The notes under the pieces were generated by a model. It ran no database searches. It was given only the letters and a program-made list of their open reading frames with translations, and was not told where the DNA came from. Made by a program: the position numbers and the translations under genes. Positions 1 to 6,126 of a DNA stretch of 15,915 bases are shown here, piece after piece. Each line of letters starts with the position of its first letter. The first letter of the stretch is position 1. The DNA comes from Actinomycetota bacterium (GTDB taxonomy: Bacteria > Actinomycetota > UBA4738): positions 1 to 15,915 of the forward strand of contig VAYC01000072.1 in NCBI GenBank assembly GCA_005885025.1, read 5' to 3'.

Positions 1-201
1 TTCATCCCGCCAGGCCCCGACAACCCACTCGGTACCAGAGCCATGGACCTGTCTGCGCCGGGCATCAGGATCCACGGGACGCCGGCGGACTACTCCATCG
101 GCCATTACGCCTCGCACGGCTGTATCCGGATGCACATCTGGGAGGCCGAGGACCTGTTCAACCGGGTCCAAGTGGGCACGCCGGTCATCATCGCCTGGTA
201 G
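1..201 (+). CDS. L,D-transpeptidase (YkuD domain), C-terminal part only
   Basis: Frame 1 is open from the window edge to a TAG stop and gives 66 residues; the 5' part lies outside the window. The peptide has the YkuD signature: an HGTP segment (residues 25-28) followed by SHGCIRM (about residues 37-43), with the catalytic cysteine and its paired histidine, and it ends in a short strand (PVIIAW). Enzymes of this family form 3-3 cross-links in peptidoglycan or attach proteins to it, acting outside the membrane through an acyl-enzyme on that cysteine. Signal peptide and substrate-binding domains cannot be judged from this fragment. The catalytic core visible here is intact, so nothing suggests a pseudogene. 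The family call is secure; the exact role is open. Confidence 0.93.
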   Translation, partial: FIPPGPDNPLGTRAMDLSAPGIRIHGTPADYSIGHYASHGCIRMHIWEAEDLFNRVQVGTPVIIAW

Positions 202-252
202 CCGGCCCCCCGCCGACCTCATCCACTCGGGGGGAGGCCAGCGCAAGGGTCC

Positions 253-270
253 ATCCCCCGGCCGGGGGAT
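253..270. terminator. perfect 18-bp GC-rich palindrome after the transpeptidase gene
   Basis: The sequence reads identically on both strands with nine-base arms (ATCCCCCGG). It lies about 50 bases after the transpeptidase stop. It could cruciform or form a tight hairpin and act as a transcription terminator, but no run of T follows (ATTTCGAT), so a factor-independent terminator is not proven. A binding site for a dimeric regulator of the next gene is the alternative. Confidence 0.45.
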
Positions 271-274
271 TTCG

Positions 275-340
275 ATAGTCCTAGCGAACACCGGAAAAAA
301 CCTACCGGGGGACTATGTGCTGGACGGCCTGATTAAGCCG
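275..340 (+). promoter_or_regulatory. hairpin-forming leader upstream of the zinc-ribbon gene
   Basis: Two hairpins can be drawn. The first has a perfect 7-bp outer stem (ATAGTCC at 275-281 with GGACTAT at 310-316). Inside it CCGG at 291-294 pairs with CCGG at 305-308, closing a loop of AAAAAACCTA. The nine bases between the 5' arms (282-290) are unpaired. The second is CGGC at 325-328 with GCCG at 337-340 around an eight-base loop. The element ends 14 bases before the ATG at 355, where there is no Shine-Dalgarno sequence. It could be an RNA leader or a protein-binding inverted repeat. It matches no riboswitch class I can recall with confidence. Confidence 0.4.
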
Positions 341-354
341 ATGACTTCAGTGTT

Positions 355-543
355 ATGCGCCCCAACGCCCGGAACTCATGCCCATCCTGCGGAGCGCAGG
401 AAACGCTCAGGGTGACGATGACCGTGGCCGGCTCGAGCCTCTCTTTCACCTCATGTCCCGTGTGCGAGTGGAAGGGTTGGGAGCGAGAAGGCCACAACAT
501 CACCTTGGGCTCCGTCCTCGCCCTGGTTTCGACCCGAGCCTAG
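355..543 (+). CDS. small zinc-ribbon protein of unknown function
   Basis: This 62-residue protein has two CxxC pairs, C9-P-S-C12 and C34-P-V-C37, spaced as in a single zinc ribbon, followed by a tryptophan-containing strand (EWKGW) and a short hydrophobic tail (about 51-58). It has no catalytic motif. The start is constrained: a TAA in the same frame at 334-336 leaves this ATG as the only sensible one, and the first CxxC lies close behind it. No Shine-Dalgarno site is visible, and a structured leader lies directly upstream. It precedes the phosphohexomutase gene, a position where other actinobacteria also carry small conserved hypothetical genes. A nucleic-acid-binding or regulatory role is possible but inferred only from the fold. 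That it is a real gene is likely; its function is unknown. Confidence 0.7.
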   Translation: MRPNARNSCPSCGAQETLRVTMTVAGSSLSFTSCPVCEWKGWEREGHNITLGSVLALVSTRA

Positions 544-552
544 CGGCTCCTC

Positions 553-568
553 CCGGACACTCGTCCGG
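553..568. terminator. hairpin between zinc-ribbon gene and phosphohexomutase gene
   Basis: A perfect 6-bp stem (CCGGAC / GTCCGG) encloses a four-base loop ACTC. It begins about 10 bases after the TAG of the zinc-ribbon gene and ends 22 bases before the -10 box of the next gene. No T tract follows, so intrinsic termination is uncertain. The location suits a boundary between two transcription units. Confidence 0.4.
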
Positions 569-590
569 TAGGGCGCAAAGGGTGGTCGGC

Positions 591-603
591 TAGAATCGGC
601 CGC
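591..603 (+). promoter_or_regulatory. -10 box TAGAAT placed for a leaderless transcript
   Basis: TAGAAT (591-596) is followed by seven bases and then the ATG at 604, so transcription would begin at or next to the start codon. No Shine-Dalgarno sequence is present and no convincing -35 box was found at the usual distance. The same layout recurs before the genes at 5356 and 6127. Leaderless mRNAs are common in actinobacteria. Confidence 0.6.
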
Positions 604-1953
604 ATGCCGGCCGAATGGGGCACGATCTTCAAGGCCTACGACGTCCGCGGCATCTACCCCGACCAGCTGGACGAAGAAGCCGCTTATCGGATCGGCTATG
701 CCTTCGCGTCGTGGTCTTCGGCTCAGTGCATCGTCCTGGGCAAGGATTGCCGGCTCTCTTCGCCGTCACTCTCGGGAGCCTTCTCGGAAGGGGTCACGGA
801 CGCCGGGATCGACGTCGTGGACATCGGACTCGCCACCACCGACATGGTCTATTTCGCCAGCGGGCGGCTGTCGATGCCCGGTGCCATGTTTACCGCGAGC
901 CACAACCCCCCCCGGTACAACGGGGTCAAGCTCTGCCTTGCCGGGGCCGCCCCGGTGGGCGAGGAGACGGGTCTGCTGGAGGTGCGCCGGCTGGCCGAAC
1001 GGAACGGCTCCTCTCGGGCCCGGATCGCCAGGGGTACCGTGCGAACGCAGGACCTGCTCGATGAGTACATCGAGCACCTGCTGTCCTTCACTGACGTCTC
1101 GACGCTCGCTGAGCTGGTCGTGGTGGCCGATGCGGCCAACGGCATGGCCGGGCTGGTGCTTCCCCCGCTGTTCGAACGGCTTCCGTGCAAACTGGTCCCC
1201 CTCTACATGGAGCTCGACGGCACGTTCCCCAACCATCCCGCAGACCCCATTCAGCCGGAGAACCAGGCCGACCTGAAGCGGGCCGTCACCGAGCACGGGG
1301 CCAACCTGGGGCTGGCCTTCGACGGGGACGCGGACCGAGTCTTTCTCGTGGACGAGCGGGCTGAAGGCGCCAGCGGCTCGGCGGTCACAGCTCTGGTTGC
1401 CAAGGCAATGCTGGAGCGTCATCCGGGGGCGACGATCCTGTACAACTTGATCTGTTCGAGGGTCGTTCCCGAGGTCATCGCGGAGCATGGCGGCACGGGG
1501 GTTCGGACACGGGTCGGGCACTCGTTCATCAAGCGCGTGATGGCCCAGACCGGAGCCGTCTTCGGCGGGGAGCATTCCGGTCACTACTACTTTCGGGACC
1601 ACTACAACGCCGACTCGGGCCTGGTCGCTTCCATCGTCGTCATGGATCAGATGTCGAAGGCTGGTCAACCGCTCTCGGAGATGCTGGCTCCGTACCGCCG
1701 CTACGCGGACTCGGGTGAGATCAACACCGAGGTCGCCGACAAGCATTCGGTGATCGAGCGAGTGGCGTCGGTCTTTGCGGGAGGACGCCAGGATCGCCTG
1801 GACGGCTTGACGGTCGAGTACGACGACTGGTGGTTCAACCTGCGCCCTTCGAATACGGAGCCACTGCTGCGGCTGAACGTCGAGGCTCGCAGTGAGGACC
1901 TGCTCGAAAAGAAGACCGCCGAGGTCCTCAGGCTGATCAGGGCCCGGGGCTGA
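604..1953 (+). CDS. manB: phosphomannomutase / phosphoglucomutase
   Basis: An alpha-D-phosphohexomutase of 449 residues, the usual length, which interconverts hexose 6- and 1-phosphates (mannose or glucose) for nucleotide-sugar and glycan synthesis in the cytoplasm. All four active-site loops are visible: the phosphoserine loop TASHNP with Ser99, the magnesium loop DGDADR at 240-245, the sugar-recognition loop GGEHSGH at 321-327, and the phosphate-binding loop RPSNTEP at 414-420. The start agrees with the family N-terminus (FKAYDVRG). A -10 box six to seven bases upstream suggests a leaderless message. It heads the cluster with the Trm112-like and isomerase genes, the order found around manB in other actinobacteria. 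Mannose versus glucose preference cannot be read from the sequence; an isomerase acting on both sugars two genes on fits either. Confidence 0.95.
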   Translation: MPAEWGTIFKAYDVRGIYPDQLDEEAAYRIGYAFASWSSAQCIVLGKDCRLSSPSLSGAFSEGVTDAGIDVVDIGLATTDMVYFASGRLSMPGAMFTASHNPPRYNGVKLCLAGAAPVGEETGLLEVRRLAERNGSSRARIARGTVRTQDLLDEYIEHLLSFTDVSTLAELVVVADAANGMAGLVLPPLFERLPCKLVPLYMELDGTFPNHPADPIQPENQADLKRAVTEHGANLGLAFDGDADRVFLVDERAEGASGSAVTALVAKAMLERHPGATILYNLICSRVVPEVIAEHGGTGVRTRVGHSFIKRVMAQTGAVFGGEHSGHYYFRDHYNADSGLVASIVVMDQMSKAGQPLSEMLAPYRRYADSGEINTEVADKHSVIERVASVFAGGRQDRLDGLTVEYDDWWFNLRPSNTEPLLRLNVEARSEDLLEKKTAEVLRLIRARG

Positions 1954-1992
1954 CCGGGCCCGGAACGAGCGACACGAGGAGGAGGACGGCCG

Positions 1993-2172
1993 ATGCCGGT
2001 TGACAAGGAGTTGCTGGAGATCTTGGTGTGCCCGAGCTGCCGGGGAGAGGTGCGCTATCAGACGGATCCCGAATACATCGTCTGCACCAAGTGCGGCCTC
2101 CGATATCCCGTGCGCGACGACATCCCCGTAATGCTGATCGAGGAAGCGGAAAAGCCGTCCGCATCCTCATGA
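1993..2172 (+). CDS. Trm112-like zinc-binding protein (UPF0434 family)
   Basis: A 59-residue protein. It carries two CxxC knuckles, C13-P-S-C16 and C31-T-K-C34, and the family's closing strand YPVRDDIPVML (38-48). Its Shine-Dalgarno site is excellent: a purine tract GAGGAGGAGG seven bases before the ATG. Its stop overlaps the next start (ATGA). Trm112 proteins in eukaryotes and archaea activate several methyltransferases by binding them. The bacterial relatives are less well understood and a specific partner here is not known. The adenosylhomocysteinase downstream in the same cluster removes the by-product of methylation, which makes a methyltransferase link attractive but unproven. The gene pair with the isomerase is a common actinobacterial arrangement. 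Confidence 0.9.
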   Translation: MPVDKELLEILVCPSCRGEVRYQTDPEYIVCTKCGLRYPVRDDIPVMLIEEAEKPSASS

Positions 2173-3236
2173 AGATGGGCCAGGCCACGCTGGACGATCC
2201 GGCAGGGATCGCCGCGGTAGACCTGAGCGGCATGCTCTCGGCGGTTGCCACCCTGGGTGACCAGCTCCGGCGGGGATTCGAGATCGGCCAAGGGGCGCAG
2301 GTGCCTCCGGCGTGGCGTCGTCCCTCCGCGATCGTGGTGTGCGGCATGGGGGGATCGGCGATCGCCGGAGACGTGGTGCGCGGGCTGCTCGGTGATGTTT
2401 CGGCTTTTCCCATCATCGTGGCGAAGGGATACGCTCTCCCGGCTTTCTGCGGCCCGGACACGACGGTCCTGGCCGTCTCGTACTCCGGGAACACGGAAGA
2501 GACGCTCGCAGCCTATGCGGACGCGACCGAGCGCGGGTGCAGGGCGGTCTCGATCAGTGCCGGTGGCCTTCTTCGCGAGCTGGCTCGGAGGAGAGACGGC
2601 GTCCACGTGGAGCTGCCTGCAGACGCCCCCATGCCCCGGGCCGCGCTGGGCTACCTGGCCGGCGGCATGCTGGGGATGCTTGGCTACTTCGACCTGCCCG
2701 ACCTCGCCGGCGAGGTGGAAGCCGCGGCTCGCTACCTCCTCGACTTGGCCGCCGGATGGATGCCGTGGCAGCCGACGGATCGGAACGAGGCGAAATCCCT
2801 CGGCGCGTGGCTGCTCGGGCGCATCCCGGTGATCTGGGGATCCGAGGGGCTGATGGAGCCAGCCGCCCTGCGCCTGAAGAACCAGCTGAACGAGAACGCC
2901 AAGGTCCCGGCCTTCTGGTCAGCCCTTCCCGAGCTCGATCACAACGAGGTTGAGGGTTGGTCACCGGAGACGGCGAAGGAATTCGCCGTGATCGCGCTTC
3001 GTCACCCGGGTGAGCAGCCACGCGTGGCGGAGCGGTTCGGGCTGACGCTGGAGCTCGCATCCGCGGCGGGGCTCGACGCGCGCGAGGTTCGCGCCGAGGG
3101 CCATGGCCCCCTGGAGTGGCTGTTCTCACAGATCCTGCTGGGCGACTTCGTCTCCACGTACCTCGCGATCCTCCGCGGTGTCGATCCCACGCCGGTCCCG
3201 GCGTTGACCGGCCTCAAGGAGCGGCTGCGTCGGTGA
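2169..3236 (+). CDS. bifunctional phosphoglucose/phosphomannose isomerase (SIS domains)
   Basis: The protein has 355 residues from the ATG that overlaps the stop of the preceding gene. It converts glucose 6-phosphate or mannose 6-phosphate to fructose 6-phosphate. The first SIS domain shows CGMGGSAIAGD (59-69) and the phosphate-binding SYSGNTEE (104-111). The second half has NENAK at 241-245 with Glu242, then LDHNEVEGW with His258; these correspond to the catalytic glutamate and histidine of the archaeal-type PGI/PMI family. The reading frame runs open further upstream, to an ATG at 2028, but that part lies inside the Trm112-like gene in another frame, so the overlapping ATG is preferred. The actinobacterial TobH-type relatives are often annotated only as SIS proteins; the active-site residues here favour a working enzyme. 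It sits next to the mutase that uses its product. Confidence 0.9.
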   Translation: MKMGQATLDDPAGIAAVDLSGMLSAVATLGDQLRRGFEIGQGAQVPPAWRRPSAIVVCGMGGSAIAGDVVRGLLGDVSAFPIIVAKGYALPAFCGPDTTVLAVSYSGNTEETLAAYADATERGCRAVSISAGGLLRELARRRDGVHVELPADAPMPRAALGYLAGGMLGMLGYFDLPDLAGEVEAAARYLLDLAAGWMPWQPTDRNEAKSLGAWLLGRIPVIWGSEGLMEPAALRLKNQLNENAKVPAFWSALPELDHNEVEGWSPETAKEFAVIALRHPGEQPRVAERFGLTLELASAAGLDAREVRAEGHGPLEWLFSQILLGDFVSTYLAILRGVDPTPVPALTGLKERLRR

Positions 3237-4078
3237 GCGATCGCGCGCCCGCTGACCGTCCGAGCCCGGGCGATGCCTTCCCAGCCGGCGGCGCCGCGGT
3301 CGTTCGGGAGCGGTCGTCCGTCGAACCGGAGATCGCCGTGGTCCTCGGGTCGGGGCTGGGGGGCGCCGTCGACGACGACCTAGAACCGGACCGCGAGTTC
3401 TCTTACGAAGGACTCCCGGGATTCCCACCGTCCTCGGTTCCCGGACACGCCGGGCGCCTGGTCATGGGACTCCTCCACGGAGTGCCGGCTGCGGTGTTCC
3501 TCGGGAGGGTCCACTTCTACGAGGGACACGGCATCGGGTCGACCACGCTCATCCCGCGGCTCGCGGCTGAGCTCGGAGCGACCACGCTGGTGCTGACCAA
3601 CGCGGCAGGGGCTCTGGATCCCATGTTCCGCCGAGGTCAGCTCATGCTGATCGAGGACCATGTGAACCTCCTCGGGGCGAATCCCTTGTCCGGCTGGCGG
3701 TTCCGAAGCGGGATGCCCGCCTTCGTGGACCTCTCGGAGGTCTACGATCGCAAGCTGCTCGACCTGGCGGAGTCCGTGGCGGACCGCGAAGGCGTCGAGG
3801 CGGGGAGAGGGGTGTACGTCGCCGTGCCTGGACCGTCCTTCGAGACGGCAGCCGAGACAGAGTTCCTGCGACGGGCCGGAGCGCACGCGGTCGGCATGTC
3901 CACCGTTCCAGAGGCGGTGGCCGGGGTGGCGCTGGGGCTCCAGGTCCTGGGAATCTCGTGCATCACGAACGTGGCGGGAGCCCCCTCCTCGCACGAAGAT
4001 GTGCTGGCGGGTGCGAAGGCGGCCGCCACGGGACTGCGGACGGTCCTCTCGAGGGTTGTCCCCGAGATCGGAAGATGA
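3233..4078 (+). CDS. purine nucleoside phosphorylase, trimeric class
   Basis: A 281-residue class II phosphorylase that splits purine nucleosides with phosphate to free base and ribose 1-phosphate. Visible motifs: VVLGSGLGG (36-44) and GHAGR (71-75) for phosphate, GRVHFYEGH (91-99), LTNAAGAL (121-128), GPSFETAAE (200-208) and VGMSTVPE (220-227). Glu204, Met222 and Asn246 match the base- and ribose-contacting residues of mammalian PNP. Asn at 246, rather than the Asp of methylthioadenosine phosphorylases, favours 6-oxopurines such as inosine and guanosine. The GTG start overlaps the isomerase stop as GTGA; the first 30 residues are a low-complexity tail. It precedes adenosylhomocysteinase, whose product adenosine becomes a PNP substrate after deamination, so purine recovery is a plausible common theme. 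Confidence 0.9.
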   Translation: MSDRAPADRPSPGDAFPAGGAAVVRERSSVEPEIAVVLGSGLGGAVDDDLEPDREFSYEGLPGFPPSSVPGHAGRLVMGLLHGVPAAVFLGRVHFYEGHGIGSTTLIPRLAAELGATTLVLTNAAGALDPMFRRGQLMLIEDHVNLLGANPLSGWRFRSGMPAFVDLSEVYDRKLLDLAESVADREGVEAGRGVYVAVPGPSFETAAETEFLRRAGAHAVGMSTVPEAVAGVALGLQVLGISCITNVAGAPSSHEDVLAGAKAAATGLRTVLSRVVPEIGR

Positions 4079-4092
4079 GCGAAGGAGGATCG

Positions 4093-5346
4093 ATGGACTG
4101 TGACGTGAAAGACCTGGCCCTGGCGGAGAAAGGCCGGGACAGGATCGAATGGGCCGACCAGGAGATGCGCGTGCTTGCCCAGATCCGGGAGCGGTTCGAC
4201 AAGGAGAAGCCCCTTGCCGGCATCCGGATCGGCGCGTGTTTGCACGTGACGACCGAGACGGCCAACCTGGTGCGGACGTTGGTGGCAGGAGGAGCCGAGG
4301 TCGCCCTCTGCGCCTCGAACCCGCTGTCGACCCAGGACGACGCCGCGGCAGCCCTGTGCGAGGACGACATCGACGTTTACGCCATCAAGGGCGAGGACAA
4401 CGAGACCTATTACCGGCACATCAACGCCGTGCTCGACACCCATCCGCAGATCACGATGGACGACGGGATGGATCTCGTGGCCATTCTGCACAAGGAGCGG
4501 CGGAGCCAGCTCTCGGAGCTGATCGGTGGGACAGAGGAGACCACCACCGGAGTGATCCGACTGCGCGCGATGCAAGCCGACGGTGTGCTGTCCTATCCGA
4601 TCGTGGCCGTCAACGACGCTGACACCAAGCACCTGTTCGACAACCGGTTCGGGACAGGACAGTCGACGATCGATGGGATCGTGCGCGCCACCAACAGGCT
4701 CCTTGCGGGGCGCACCGTGGTGGTGTGCGGGTATGGGCAGTGCGGACGGGGGGTTTCGTCCCGGGCCCACGGGATGGGCGCCAGGGTGATCGTCGCGGAG
4801 GTCGATCCTTTGCGCGCTCTCGAGGCCGTGATGGAGGGCTTCGAAGCCATGCCGCTGAGAGAGGCAGCGCGGATCGGCGACATCTTCGTGACCGTGACCG
4901 GCGACACCAGCGTCCTCCGCCGGGAGCACTTCGAGGTGATGAAGGACGGCGCGGTGCTGGCCAACTCGGGACACTTCGACGTGGAGATCGACAAGGCGGC
5001 CCTGGCCGACATGGCAACCGAAGTCCGCCGGGTCCGCGAATTCGTGGACGCCTATCGGCTTCCCGATGGACGCCGGCTGAACCTGCTCGGAGAGGGCCGC
5101 CTCATCAACCTGGCGGCGGCGGAGGGGCACCCGGCGGCCGTCATGGACATGTCCTTCGCCAACCAGGCCCTATCGGTGGAGTGGATTGCGCAGGAGGCTC
5201 GCCGGCTGGAACCGAAGGTCTACGGCGTGCCGGTCGAGATCGACCGCGAGGTCGCTCGGCTGAAGCTCGCCGCCATGGGGATCGAGATCGATCGGCTGAC
5301 CGAGGAGCAGGCTGCCTACCTCTCATCGTGGGAGCACGGAACCTAG
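4093..5346 (+). CDS. ahcY: adenosylhomocysteinase (S-adenosylhomocysteine hydrolase)
   Basis: A 417-residue NAD-dependent enzyme that hydrolyses S-adenosylhomocysteine to adenosine and homocysteine, relieving product inhibition of methyltransferases. Substrate-domain motifs are clear: CLHVTTETANL (49-59), MDDGMDL (122-128), TEETTTGV (147-154), and NDADTKHLFDNR (174-185) with the catalytic Lys179 and Asp183. The Rossmann motif is GYGQCGRG (213-220) and NSGHFD (291-296) closes the active site. The protein ends in YLSSWEHGT, like the compact bacterial and archaeal forms; it lacks the lysine-tyrosine tail of the longer type. The ATG chosen follows a strong site, AAGGAGG, at four bases. An in-frame ATG at 4075 overlapping the PNP stop would add six residues and cannot be excluded. 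It is the last gene of the overlapping cluster. Confidence 0.95.
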   Translation: MDCDVKDLALAEKGRDRIEWADQEMRVLAQIRERFDKEKPLAGIRIGACLHVTTETANLVRTLVAGGAEVALCASNPLSTQDDAAAALCEDDIDVYAIKGEDNETYYRHINAVLDTHPQITMDDGMDLVAILHKERRSQLSELIGGTEETTTGVIRLRAMQADGVLSYPIVAVNDADTKHLFDNRFGTGQSTIDGIVRATNRLLAGRTVVVCGYGQCGRGVSSRAHGMGARVIVAEVDPLRALEAVMEGFEAMPLREAARIGDIFVTVTGDTSVLRREHFEVMKDGAVLANSGHFDVEIDKAALADMATEVRRVREFVDAYRLPDGRRLNLLGEGRLINLAAAEGHPAAVMDMSFANQALSVEWIAQEARRLEPKVYGVPVEIDREVARLKLAAMGIEIDRLTEEQAAYLSSWEHGT

Positions 5347-5355
5347 CGTGGGCTC
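5344..5355 (+). promoter_or_regulatory. -10 box TAGCGT formed by the ahcY stop, leaderless layout
   Basis: TAGCGT (5344-5349) fits the TAnnnT pattern. It uses the TAG stop codon of ahcY as its first three bases, and is followed by exactly six bases and the ATG at 5356. There is no Shine-Dalgarno site for that ATG. On its own the hexamer is weak evidence; the match to the arrangement at 591 and 6115 strengthens it. Confidence 0.4.
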
Positions 5356-6069
5356 ATGACGCCGATACGGAGCGCGTCTTCGTCGGTGGAGCCCATCCGG
5401 GTTCAGACGCGGTTCGAACGGTTCCCGGCCTCGATCAAGGGGGCGTTCGTGATGGCCGGGGCGGATGGCAATCCTCACGCGGTCAAGATCGAGCGTGCCG
5501 AGGTGGTCCGGGTGCCCGACGGACCGTCGAAGCCCGTACCGGTTGAGGAGCGCGCCATGGACGTGGCTCCCGCCCGAGATCTCTTCGTCCCTTTCGAGGT
5601 CGGGGTGACGGACCTGGAGCCTGGCTGGTACCGATTGGTGTCGGCCGTGAGGGTGGACGCCGCCGAGGTGTGGGACTTCCAGAGCCGCCCGTTCACCATC
5701 CCGTGGCCCAGGAACGACGTTCGCCGAGGCTCTTACCCTGTGGACAGGACGATCACGGTCGACCGGGTCTCGTTCCTCGTTGAGCGGGTCGAACTCGGCT
5801 CCGATGCGTCGGTCGTTGTGTGGAGGAAGAAGAGCCAGAAGGCGTCGGAGGCCGGCCAGGAGAGCGAAGGAGAGGCCATCGTGCTGGCCGACGGGGCGGA
5901 GCTCCCGCTGGTCCCTGTGGTCCCCGGCACGCGAGCGTTCGAGCCGCGCCTTCCGGGGGAACGGCGAACCGTCTCCTACCCGGTACCTCGGCAGGCCCGC
6001 CGCCTCGAGGTGGTTGTCCAGCTCGGCTCCGGTTCTCGGTCGCAGCCGGTGCCGGTGCTGCTCCTCTGA
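5356..6069 (+). CDS. conserved-looking protein of unknown function, probably beta-rich
   Basis: I do not recognise this 237-residue protein. It has no signal peptide, membrane segment, cysteine or obvious catalytic motif. It is rich in valine, arginine, proline and acidic residues, with alternating hydrophobic strands (for example VEVVRV-, FEVGVTDL-, YRLVSAVRV-like stretches, and RLEVVVQL near the end), suggesting one or two beta-sandwich modules. A charged linker at about 155-174 separates an N-terminal part (about 13-150) from a short C-terminal part. The phrase LEPGWYRLVSAVRVD resembles bacterial Ig-like or accessory sandwich domains, but that is only an impression. The ATG follows six bases after a possible -10 box and has no ribosome site. 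It fills the gap between ahcY and comF in the same direction. Codon use looks like that of its neighbours. Confidence 0.75.
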   Translation: MTPIRSASSSVEPIRVQTRFERFPASIKGAFVMAGADGNPHAVKIERAEVVRVPDGPSKPVPVEERAMDVAPARDLFVPFEVGVTDLEPGWYRLVSAVRVDAAEVWDFQSRPFTIPWPRNDVRRGSYPVDRTITVDRVSFLVERVELGSDASVVVWRKKSQKASEAGQESEGEAIVLADGAELPLVPVVPGTRAFEPRLPGERRTVSYPVPRQARRLEVVVQLGSGSRSQPVPVLLL

Positions 6070-6114
6070 ACCTCGCCTGACGACGAATCGACAGGCCGTG
6101 TCAGAGCCGGTCCG

Positions 6115-6126
6115 TACGCTGCGCTC
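6115..6126 (+). promoter_or_regulatory. -10 box TACGCT placed for a leaderless comF transcript
   Basis: TACGCT (6115-6120) matches TAnnnT and lies six bases before the ATG at 6127. No Shine-Dalgarno motif is present in the 57-base gap after the preceding gene. No clear -35 element was seen at 16-19 bases. Confidence 0.45.

Noticed and set aside
4075..4092. Upstream ahcY start overlapping the PNP stop (ATGA)
   Set aside because: It is possible, but the ATG at 4093 has the strong AAGGAGG site; the difference is only six residues.
3742..5130. Minus-strand open frame of 462 residues opposite PNP and ahcY
   Set aside because: Composition is that of a shadow of ahcY, and the plus strand carries complete catalytic motifs throughout.
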